Below, piece after piece: positions 44,263 to 51,011 of a DNA stretch of 64,000 nt (its first letter is position 1; each line of letters opens with the position of its first letter). Below the pieces are notes generated by a model, which made no database searches, was not told the DNA's origin, and saw nothing but the letters and a program-made list of their open reading frames with translations. The stretch comes from Saccharothrix syringae (GTDB lineage: Bacteria; Actinomycetota; Actinomycetes; Mycobacteriales; Pseudonocardiaceae), in assembly GCF_009498035.1 (NCBI RefSeq), contig NZ_CP034550.1, positions 1,116,001-1,180,000 of the forward strand. Direction: 5' to 3'. Made by a program: the position numbers and the translations under genes.

Positions 44263-44844
44263 ATGGGTTCCGATGTGCTGCCGTGTTACGTGGTGTGCGA
44301 CGTGTCGCCGTCGATGACCGACCACATCGACGAGGTGAACGCGGGCCTGCGCGAGTTCCGCGGCGCCGTCCACGCCGACCCGTCGGCCGCCACGCGGATC
44401 AGGGTTTGCGTGGTCGGGTTCGCGGCGGCACCCACCGTGTTGCAACCGTTGCGCCCCGCGACGGAACCCGTCGAGCTGAGCGCGTCGGGAACCCGCGCGG
44501 GAACCAATTTCGCCCCCGCGTTCACCCTGCTGCGCGAGCTCATCGCCGACGACGTCCGCACCCTGAAGGCCCACCGCCTCCGGGTCCACCGCCCGGTCGT
44601 GTTCTTCACCTCCGACGGCCGGTCGGCCGACCCGGCGACCTGGCCCCGGGCCTTCGCCGCGCTGGCGGACCCCGCGTGGCCGGCCCGCCCGACCGTGGTC
44701 GCCTTCGGCCTCGGCGCCGCCGACCGCGGCACGCTGGACCGCATCGGCACGTCCCGCGTCTTCCTCGGCCAGGACGGCATCCGCCTGGGCACCGCCCTGG
44801 CGGTGTCGGTGACGTGGACGGCGCGGAGTTCCGACCGCGTCTAG
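44263..44844 (+). CDS. Stand-alone vWA-domain protein (TerY-like)
   Basis: 193 aa, essentially only a von Willebrand A domain: MIDAS CDVSPSM (D13, S15, S17), a GTRAGTNFAPAF block supplying the metal Thr, and VVFFTSDGRSAD. It resembles the vWA protein at 56722-57435 of the nine-gene operon (HRPVVFFTSDG against HRPAVFFISDG), which indicates paralogy. TerY-like vWA proteins serve as metal-dependent scaffolds in stress or conflict systems. Next gene begins 86 nt later. Confidence 0.82.
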   Translation: MGSDVLPCYVVCDVSPSMTDHIDEVNAGLREFRGAVHADPSAATRIRVCVVGFAAAPTVLQPLRPATEPVELSASGTRAGTNFAPAFTLLRELIADDVRTLKAHRLRVHRPVVFFTSDGRSADPATWPRAFAALADPAWPARPTVVAFGLGAADRGTLDRIGTSRVFLGQDGIRLGTALAVSVTWTARSSDRV

Positions 44845-44929
44845 GCCATCCACAACGTGTCCACTTCCGCTCCACGGGCCGGCCGCACCCTCCCGGGAGA
44901 ACACCGTGGAGATCGACGGGGGTGAGCCG

Positions 44930-45826
44930 ATGAACGCGTACGCGGAGCTGGTCCGGGAGCTGAAGTCGCTCCGCAAGGGCCGCGGCGTGCTGGCCGGCCG
45001 GATCGGGGACCGGGTGGGGCCGACGCTGCGCGCCACCTGCGGGGTGACCGAGGGCGACGAGCCGGGCGCGATCCGCCGGAAGGTGTCCGCCCGGCTCGCC
45101 GAGCTGGCCGGGCGGCTGCCGGCGGACCTGCGCCTGGCCACGCTGGCGGCCTTCGCCATCGACGACGACGCCCGGCAGCTGCCCCTCTACCAGGACCGGG
45201 TGCACTGGGCCGCGGTCCGGATGGACCGCGACCCGCGCACGGTCCGCCGCCGCGTCGACGAGGCCATCAACCACCTCGCCGAACTGGCCGCCGACGCACC
45301 CCGCGACCAGCCGCCCGGGCGGGCGGGCGGCTGGCGCACCACCGGGCTGCACGCGGTGCTGACCCTGGACCGGCCCCGGCCCGAGGTGATCGAGCGGCAC
45401 CAGGTCGTCGCCGACGGGGACGGCCTGCGCGAACTGCCCCTGACGCCCCCGCTCCCGCTGGACCGGTCCGACCTCGACGCCAGGGTGCTGTACGGCGGGA
45501 CCCTCGCCGGCCCGACCCTGGTCCTGCCGGTCCCGGTCCGCGAGGGCCACCCCCACGACTTCGCGGTCCGCTTCCGCCCGCCGACCGCGGACGCGATGCG
45601 GTCCCACCTCGTCTACGTGCCGCGGCACCCGTGCGACCTGCTCGACCTGAGGGTCCGCTTCGGCCGCACCACCGCCCCGCCGCGCGTGTGGGCGCTGCAC
45701 GGCGCGGACCGCCACGACGGCGCCCACCCCGGCCGGCGGTACCCGGTGGACCAGGCCGGTGAGGTCCACCTGCGGTTCCGGCACCTCGCCCCGGGCCTGG
45801 CCTACGGGGTGCGGTGGGAGGTGTAG
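44930..45826 (+). CDS. Hypothetical protein with helical N-terminus and beta-rich C-terminus
   Basis: About 298 aa. ATG 44930 follows GGGGGTGAG; a GTG at 44906 is possible. The N-terminal 100 residues (LVRELKSLRKGRGVLAGRIG, RVGPTLRATCGV, DLRLATLAAFAI) match a recurrent uncharacterised actinobacterial family, and RDPRTVRRRVDEAINHLAE looks like a helix-turn-helix. The second half is a beta-strand, Arg-rich region (LVYVPRHPCDLLDLRVRFG). Probably works with the upstream vWA protein. No enzymatic motif; function not assigned. Confidence 0.7.
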   Translation: MNAYAELVRELKSLRKGRGVLAGRIGDRVGPTLRATCGVTEGDEPGAIRRKVSARLAELAGRLPADLRLATLAAFAIDDDARQLPLYQDRVHWAAVRMDRDPRTVRRRVDEAINHLAELAADAPRDQPPGRAGGWRTTGLHAVLTLDRPRPEVIERHQVVADGDGLRELPLTPPLPLDRSDLDARVLYGGTLAGPTLVLPVPVREGHPHDFAVRFRPPTADAMRSHLVYVPRHPCDLLDLRVRFGRTTAPPRVWALHGADRHDGAHPGRRYPVDQAGEVHLRFRHLAPGLAYGVRWEV

Positions 45827-45848
45827 GCGGTGGCGCGCCCGCCCCGTC

Positions 45849-46493
45849 CTACCGCTCGCCGCCCAGCAGGCCGGATTCCCAGGCCCAGGCGGCGATCTCG
45901 ACGCGGTTGCGGGCGCCCAGCTTGCCCTGGACGCTCGCCAGGTGCGTCTTGACCGTGCCGACGGTGACGTGCAGGGCGCTCGCCACCTCCGCGTTCGTCC
46001 GCCCGCGCGCCACCAGCAGGACCACGTCCAGTTCCCGCGGTGACAGGGGGACGTCGCGGGGGGCGGGGCGGCGGGCGGTCAGGCCGCGCAGCATCCGCAC
46101 CGTGATGGCCGGGCTCACCAGGGCCTCGCCGGACGCCGCCGCTCGGATGGCCTCCACCAGGAGCGTCGCGCCGGAGGTCTTGAGCACGAAGCCGCAGGCG
46201 CCGTGGTCCAGGGCCTCGCGCACGTGCTCGTCGTCGTCGAAGGTGGTGACCACGACCACCTTCGGGCCGCCGGTGGGGCGGGTGATGCGGCGCAGTGCCG
46301 CCAGGCCGTCCAGGCGGGGCATGCGGATGTCCATGAGCACGACGTCGGGGTCCAGGTCGCGGGCGGCGGTGACCGCCTCCACGCCGTCGACCGCTTCGCC
46401 CACCACCTCGATGTCCGGTTCCGCCGACAGGATCATGCGGAAGCCCGTGCGGACCATCGCCTGGTCGTCGGCGATGAGCACCCTGATCGTCAT
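45849..46493 (-). CDS. NarL/FixJ-family response regulator
   Basis: 214 aa: receiver with IADDQAMVR, phosphoacceptor Asp in VVLMDIRMPRLDG (about residue 54), Thr in VTTFDDDE and Lys in FVLKTSGA, then a LuxR helix-turn-helix (LSPRELDVVLLVARGRTNAE). ATG 46493 overlaps the kinase stop (ATGA), so the two form a co-translated pair. Confidence 0.93.
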   Translation of the reverse strand: MTIRVLIADDQAMVRTGFRMILSAEPDIEVVGEAVDGVEAVTAARDLDPDVVLMDIRMPRLDGLAALRRITRPTGGPKVVVVTTFDDDEHVREALDHGACGFVLKTSGATLLVEAIRAAASGEALVSPAITVRMLRGLTARRPAPRDVPLSPRELDVVLLVARGRTNAEVASALHVTVGTVKTHLASVQGKLGARNRVEIAAWAWESGLLGGER

Positions 46494-47605
46494 GGGCCCT
46501 TCCCCGCGGGCAGGGTCGCCTCGACCGCCCAGCCGCCGTCGGGGGTCGGGCCCGCCGTCATGGTGCCGCCGGCGGCTGTGACGCGTTCTCGCAGGCCCAG
46601 CAGGCCGAAGCCGGTCGAGGGGGCGGTCCGGGGGTGCCCGTCGTCGGTCACGCGGACCTCGACGTGGGTGTCGGTGCGGTGTACCGACACGGTGACGGCG
46701 GTGGCGTCGTGCGCGTGCTTGCGCGCGTTGGTCAGGGCCTCCATCACCACGCGGTAGGCCGCGGCGGAGGTCGTGGGGTGGGTGTCGGTGAAGGGGCCGT
46801 GCACCGTCAGGGTGGTGGGGAACGGCGCGGTGCGGCGGAAGCGCTCCACCAGGTCCGGGATCTCGGGGATGCCGGGGGCGGGGTCGTCCTCGGGGCGGCG
46901 CAGCAGGCCCACCGCGCGGCGCATCGCGTCGACCGCCTCGACGCCGGCCCGCTCGATCTCGCGGAGCGCGGGGAGCACCAGTTCCGGGTGGGTCGGGGCG
47001 ACCGCGGCCGCGCCCTGGGCCCGCACCACCATGCCCGTGACGTGGTGGGCGACGAAGTCGTGCAGGTCGCGGGCGAACTCGGCGCGTTGCGCGGCGCGGG
47101 CGCGTTCCGCCTGCCTGGTCCGGGCGGCGGCGGTGTGGCGGACCGCGAGGCCCGCGCTCGTCGCCACGGCGACGCCCAGCGCCAGCACCAGGACGCCGAC
47201 CAGGGGGCGCGGGCCGTCCAGGTCGCCGCGCAGCGGCTGGAGGAGGACGGCGGCGGCCAGGGGTGGGGCGGTGAACGCGGCCCAGCGCGGGTTTTCCCGC
47301 CACACCAGCAGGCCGAGGGTGGTCAGGAGCGCCGCGGTGGCGGAGAGGGTGAACGGGAGGCCGACCGTCGGGTCGTGCCTGGTCGCCCACCACGCCACCG
47401 CGGCGCCGAGTGCCTGGAGGACGGCCGGGACGTGCGGGCGGCCCGGCCGGAGCGCGACCGCGCAGGCGGCCACCGCCCACGACAGGCGCGCGGGGCCGTC
47501 GGCGCCGCTGAACTCGCCCAGCCACAGGTCGACCAGGCCGAGCGTGGCCAGCGCGCACGCGGTGACCAGCCAGAGGACCGCGGTTGGGGTGGAGGACGGG
47601 CGCAC
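46490..47605 (-). CDS. HisKA_3-family sensor histidine kinase
   Basis: About 371 aa from GTG 47605; the frame opens further upstream, but that region is low-complexity. Several membrane helices in the first 150 residues, dimerisation helix with ARDLHDFVAHHVTGMVV (phospho-His), and a catalytic domain with EALTNARKHA and GFGLLGLRERV. Short extracytoplasmic loops suggest sensing within the membrane. Pairs with the downstream NarL-type regulator; signal unknown. Confidence 0.9.
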   Translation of the reverse strand: MRPSSTPTAVLWLVTACALATLGLVDLWLGEFSGADGPARLSWAVAACAVALRPGRPHVPAVLQALGAAVAWWATRHDPTVGLPFTLSATAALLTTLGLLVWRENPRWAAFTAPPLAAAVLLQPLRGDLDGPRPLVGVLVLALGVAVATSAGLAVRHTAAARTRQAERARAAQRAEFARDLHDFVAHHVTGMVVRAQGAAAVAPTHPELVLPALREIERAGVEAVDAMRRAVGLLRRPEDDPAPGIPEIPDLVERFRRTAPFPTTLTVHGPFTDTHPTTSAAAYRVVMEALTNARKHAHDATAVTVSVHRTDTHVEVRVTDDGHPRTAPSTGFGLLGLRERVTAAGGTMTAGPTPDGGWAVEATLPAGKGP

Positions 47606-47758
47606 GTCGCCAGCGTAGGTGGGGTGGCGGTGCCGCCGGATCCCTCGCCCGGGGGTCTGCCGAAAGGAGGAGGCGGGTGGGCGGGACCCGTCCCCGGGCG
47701 GAGGTCCGACCGGTGCCCGGGGGCGCACGCTGCCCCGGTCGAACCGAGGAGGTCGCTG

Positions 47759-48292
47759 GTGTGGGATGACGTGGGTTACGCGGGCATCGGGGTCGAGTCG
47801 TGGTACGTCCTGGGGCCCGCGCTCCTGCTGTACGCGGTGGTGTGGTGGCGCGGGCCGCACCTGGTGGTGAAGGGCGTGGCCGCGCTGTACGCCGCGGGGG
47901 TGCTGCACTTCACGCTGTTCCCCATCGACGTGCAACGCGGCCCCTACGCCAACCGGACGCCGTGGTACGAGCAGGTCAACTTCGTGCCGCTGCTCACCGC
48001 GGACGTGGTCACCTTCGGGCTCAACGTGGTCATGCTCGTGCCGTTCGGGGTGTTCCTGGCCACCCGGCCGACGAGCGCGGCGCGGGTGGCCCTGTGGTCG
48101 CTGGCGTTCAGCGCGTCGATCGAGCTGGCGCAGCTGCTGGTCTACGTGCTCGCCCGCAGCGCGCGCAGCGTCGACGTCAACGACCTGGTCGCGAACACCC
48201 TGGGCGGCGTCCTGGGCTTCCTGGCCGCCCGCGCCGCGCTCAGGTGGTGGGCACGACGGTCACCGTCGAGGACGGCGGCGGGGTGCTCGTGA
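47759..48292 (+). CDS. VanZ-family membrane protein
   Basis: 177 aa from GTG 47759 with AGGAGG upstream. Four to five membrane helices, with the VanZ hallmarks HFTLFPIDV, WYEQVNFVPLL, a FGLNVVMLVPFGVFL helix, SIELAQLLVY and RSVDVNDLVANTLGGVLG. VanZ proteins give low-level teicoplanin resistance in enterococci, but most actinobacterial members are of unknown role. It is 24 kb from vanHAX, so operon membership is not supported. The 3' end overlaps the HAAS gene on the other strand by 53 bp. Confidence 0.88.
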   Translation: MWDDVGYAGIGVESWYVLGPALLLYAVVWWRGPHLVVKGVAALYAAGVLHFTLFPIDVQRGPYANRTPWYEQVNFVPLLTADVVTFGLNVVMLVPFGVFLATRPTSAARVALWSLAFSASIELAQLLVYVLARSARSVDVNDLVANTLGGVLGFLAARAALRWWARRSPSRTAAGCS

Positions 48293-49385
48293 CCGGGGGC
48301 GCGGTGGTGGTGGTCGGCGCGGTGGTCGTGGACCCCGTGGTGCTCGCGGGGGCGGTGCTCGGGATCACCACCGCGAACGGGGCGCCGCGGACCTCCTCGC
48401 AGCCGTTCTCGCCCTGCGAGACGCGGGGCTTGGGGTACTGGTTGTCCGGGCGGCCGCGGTTCTCGCCGCAGCCGTACCACGGCGAGTCGAGCGGGCGCCC
48501 GTTCTCGTCGTAGAGGTACACGTCCGTCAGCGGCTTGCCGTCCTTGTCGAACACGTAGACGTTGTCCGGCAGTTGCGGCTGCGGGTTGTAGGACACCTGG
48601 GTGGGCGCGGCGGAGCGGAACAGCACCGAGCCGACGAGGGCCAGCAGGAAGCCGATGACGATGCCGGTCGCGGGCAGGGTGATCCACAGCCACCGCCGGT
48701 CCGTCCTGGCCTTGACGCCGGCCACCAGCGACAGGGCGGCGAGCGCGAGGGACACCAGCAGGACGACCGGCGAGCCGGACAGCAGCACGCCCAGCGCCGC
48801 GATGACCACCGCCCGGACCAGCCACCAGACCGGCTGCAGCGCGCGCAGCGGGGCCACGGCGCGGCCCGCGTCGGACTGCGCGACGCGCCGGAGACCGTCC
48901 CGCAGCGCCACCGCCTCCGGCAGCGCCGTGACCTCCCCGACCAGCGGGCGGTGCGCGAACACCAGTCCGGCGGCCACGGCGCCGACCAGGCAGGCGAGCA
49001 CGAACAGCTCCATGCCGTCGTGGTCGCGGGTGATCGGCACGGCGAGCGCGACCAGGGTGCAGGCGACCAGGGCCCACAGCGTGAACCGGGGCGCCAGCGC
49101 CGCGGTGCCGCTCGGCCGCTCGGCGGTGAGCACCGGGTAGCCCGCGGCGGTGAGCACCGGGTAGCCCGCGGCGGCGCGCAGCTCCCGCGCGTACGCCTCC
49201 GGCGTGCCCAGCCGCCCGGTCAGTGCGGCGGCGGAGAACTCGTCGCCCATCTCCTCGGCGACCTCGGCCACGTGCGCGCCGGCGTCGTCCACGATCTCGC
49301 CCACCTCGGCGGCGGGCAGGTCGGACAGCTCCTCGCGCATCCGGTCCAGGTAGGCCCGCACCGCGGGGTCCAGCTCCGGGCTCAT
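48240..49385 (-). CDS. HAAS-type membrane protein coupled to PadR
   Basis: 381 aa. The N-terminal ~60 residues (YLDRMREELSDLPAAEVGEI, LTGRLGTPEAYARELRAA) form the helical HAAS domain that partners PadR regulators. Several membrane helices follow (100-260), then a periplasmic tail with NPQPQLPDNVYVFDKDGKPL and a Thr/Pro-rich end. A 24-bp tandem duplication repeats AAGYPVLT in the linker. It overlaps the PadR gene (ATGA). Probably a signalling membrane partner; the ligand is unknown. Confidence 0.85.
   Translation of the reverse strand: MSPELDPAVRAYLDRMREELSDLPAAEVGEIVDDAGAHVAEVAEEMGDEFSAAALTGRLGTPEAYARELRAAAGYPVLTAAGYPVLTAERPSGTAALAPRFTLWALVACTLVALAVPITRDHDGMELFVLACLVGAVAAGLVFAHRPLVGEVTALPEAVALRDGLRRVAQSDAGRAVAPLRALQPVWWLVRAVVIAALGVLLSGSPVVLLVSLALAALSLVAGVKARTDRRWLWITLPATGIVIGFLLALVGSVLFRSAAPTQVSYNPQPQLPDNVYVFDKDGKPLTDVYLYDENGRPLDSPWYGCGENRGRPDNQYPKPRVSQGENGCEEVRGAPFAVVIPSTAPASTTGSTTTAPTTTTAPPVTSTPPPSSTVTVVPTT
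49122..49169. repeat. 24-bp perfect tandem duplication inside the HAAS gene
   Basis: Two identical 24-bp units, 49122-49145 and 49146-49169, encode AAGYPVLT twice in the linker between HAAS and the first membrane helix. In-frame and recent (no divergence). Confidence 0.92.
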
Positions 49386-49705
49386 GCTTCCTCCCCCACC
49401 AGGTCGTCGAGCGTCCGCGCGAACGACCTCCAGATCCGACCCGATTCGAGCAGCCGCGCGCGGCCCGGCTCGTTGAGGCTGTAGTACTTGCGGTGCGGTC
49501 CCTCTTCGCTGGGCACGACGTAGGACGTGAGCAGGCCGGCGTTGTAGAGCCGGCGCAGGGTGCCGTAGACCGACGCGTCGCCGACGTCGCCCAGGCCGCC
49601 CTGTCGCAGCCTGCGCAGCACGTCGTAGCCGTAGCCGTCCTCCTTGCGCAGGACCGCGAGGACGGCGAGGTCCAGCACCCCCTTGAGCAGTTGACTGGTG
49701 TCCAT
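49382..49705 (-). CDS. PadR-family transcriptional regulator
   Basis: 107 aa from ATG 49705, with AAGGGGAG upstream. MDTSQLLKGVLDLAVLAVLR, EDGYGYDVLRRL, and GTLRRLYNAGLL are the PadR winged-helix pattern. Small class-1 PadR, a repressor whose partner is the HAAS protein translated directly after it. A CTAC-TAC/GTA-GTAG dyad at 49736-49763 could be its operator. Confidence 0.93.
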   Translation of the reverse strand: MDTSQLLKGVLDLAVLAVLRKEDGYGYDVLRRLRQGGLGDVGDASVYGTLRRLYNAGLLTSYVVPSEEGPHRKYYSLNEPGRARLLESGRIWRSFARTLDDLVGEEA

Positions 49706-49735
49706 GGGCTCCCCTTGGTGGTGTGCCGTGAACAC

Positions 49736-49763
49736 TACTACGGAATACGCAGTACTGTGTAGG
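49736..49763. promoter_or_regulatory. Possible PadR operator/promoter
   Basis: CTACTACGGAATACGCAGTA followed by CTGTGTAG is an imperfect dyad (CTAC-TAC with GTA-GTAG arms) about 30 bp upstream of the PadR start. It is the only A/T-rich patch nearby. Confidence 0.45.
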
Positions 49764-49843
49764 AGGGGGTAGTTGATCGCGGTTGCCCGGCGGCCCCGCC
49801 GAGGCGCGGTGGAGGGGGCGGGAACCGGGACGGCCCCGGCTGC

Positions 49844-49906
49844 GTGCGTGGTGACGTCGTCGGCGGGCCGGCGATCCGGCGGGCCGCCGACGACGTCACC
49901 ACGCAC
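49844..49906. terminator. Perfect 23-bp inverted repeat ending at the SPFH stop codon
   Basis: 49844-49866 is the exact reverse complement of 49884-49906, with a 17-bp GC-rich spacer that itself contains CCGG dyads. It starts 1 bp after the stop codon of the last gene of the nine-gene operon, so it should act as its terminator. The arm contains GACGTC and could also be bound by protein. Confidence 0.88.
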
Positions 49907-49907
49907 A

Positions 49908-51011
49908 TCACTGCCAGTCGTCTTCGTCGTCCTCGTCGAACTCCTCGTCGAACCGCAGCGGGTCGAGCGGCCGCGCCGGGGCGTCGGCCACGACCTCCGC
50001 GGTGAGGGGTTCGTCGGTCCGGTTGCCCGGGAGGGGCAGCGAGGCGGGGGCCGGGGTGAGCCGGACGGGTGCCTCGGCCATGCTGTCGGTGATCACCGAG
50101 GTCGCGTTGTCGATGATGCCCGCCACGTCGCTGCGGTTGACCAGACCGTGTTCGAGCATGGTGCCCAGCAGGCCCTGCGCGCCGTCCCACTGCACCTGCT
50201 TCTGCTTGAGCAGCATGGCCATGACCTCGTTCGCCCGGCCCGGGTCGTCGGCCAGGAGCATGGCCAAGACGTTGTTCGGGTCCTCCGCCATCGCGCTGTT
50301 GTAGAACCGCACGCGCATGTGCCTCATCTCCAGCTCGTGCTGCTGGCGCATGCGCTCCAGCTGGATCTTGTGCTCGTCGCGCAGTGCGTCGAGGTGCTGC
50401 CGGGCGCTCTGCTCGACCCCCGCGCGCGCCAGGTCCTCCTTGGTGATCTCGTGGGTGCGGGCCTTCTCGACCCGCTTCCTGATGTACCCGGCGGTCGCGG
50501 AGTCGAGGGACAGGGTCGCGTCGCACTCCAGGACGGACAGGCCCTGCGCGACCGACTGCTTGCGCCGCGGCGCGAACGCCGCCGCGATCGCCCGCTCGGC
50601 CGCGGTGCCCTCCTCGATCGGGAACGCCGCGCTCACGTCCCGCAGCACGCGTTCCAGGTGCGGGCGCAGCACCGGGTCGGCGTCGGTCAGGTGGGTCTTC
50701 GCCGCTTCGACCGGGTCGGTGACGCGCCAGCGCGCGCTGACCTTGGCCTGGAAGAAGAACGCCTGTTCCCGGCTGGGCAGCTGGAACTGCAGCTCACGGA
50801 TGTGCACCGAGGTGTCGACCAGGAACAGCGCCCGGTACCCGGCGACACCGCCGACGGGCACCTGCTCGGTCAGGTGGTGGTAGTGGCCGTACCGGTCGAG
50901 CCACACGGTGGCGCGGTCGTCGCTGGGCGCGGGCCGGTTGCGGAACACCATCTCGCCGAACTTGACGTCGACGCGGGTGACCAGCGGTTCGGTGGGCTTG
51001 CGTTGGTTCAC
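49908..51011 (-). CDS. SPFH/band-7-like protein
   Basis: 367 aa from GTG 51011, overlapping the preceding stop by 4 nt. Residues 80-180 (EQAFFFQAKVSARWRVTDPV and DAAKT-like helix) resemble an SPFH domain. A long charged helix (residues about 200-260, LERMRQQHELEMRHMRVRF) should form a coiled coil, and the C-terminus is acidic. No signal peptide or clear membrane helix. SPFH proteins make ring-like assemblies that scaffold membrane or stress complexes. Last gene of the operon. Confidence 0.72.
   Translation of the reverse strand: MNQRKPTEPLVTRVDVKFGEMVFRNRPAPSDDRATVWLDRYGHYHHLTEQVPVGGVAGYRALFLVDTSVHIRELQFQLPSREQAFFFQAKVSARWRVTDPVEAAKTHLTDADPVLRPHLERVLRDVSAAFPIEEGTAAERAIAAAFAPRRKQSVAQGLSVLECDATLSLDSATAGYIRKRVEKARTHEITKEDLARAGVEQSARQHLDALRDEHKIQLERMRQQHELEMRHMRVRFYNSAMAEDPNNVLAMLLADDPGRANEVMAMLLKQKQVQWDGAQGLLGTMLEHGLVNRSDVAGIIDNATSVITDSMAEAPVRLTPAPASLPLPGNRTDEPLTAEVVADAPARPLDPLRFDEEFDEDDEDDWQ

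Noticed and set aside
44916..45159. N-terminal extension of the second SARP frame beyond its start
   Set aside because: The extension covers the vWA gene and lacks the SARP start; GTG 44112 with GGGAGG is clear.
47759..48292. VanZ gene as a member of the vanHAX cluster
   Set aside because: 24 kb away with many intervening genes; the VanZ family is widespread in actinomycetes without glycopeptide roles.
49122..49169. CRISPR-like array
   Set aside because: Only two adjacent 24-bp units with no spacers, inside a coding frame.
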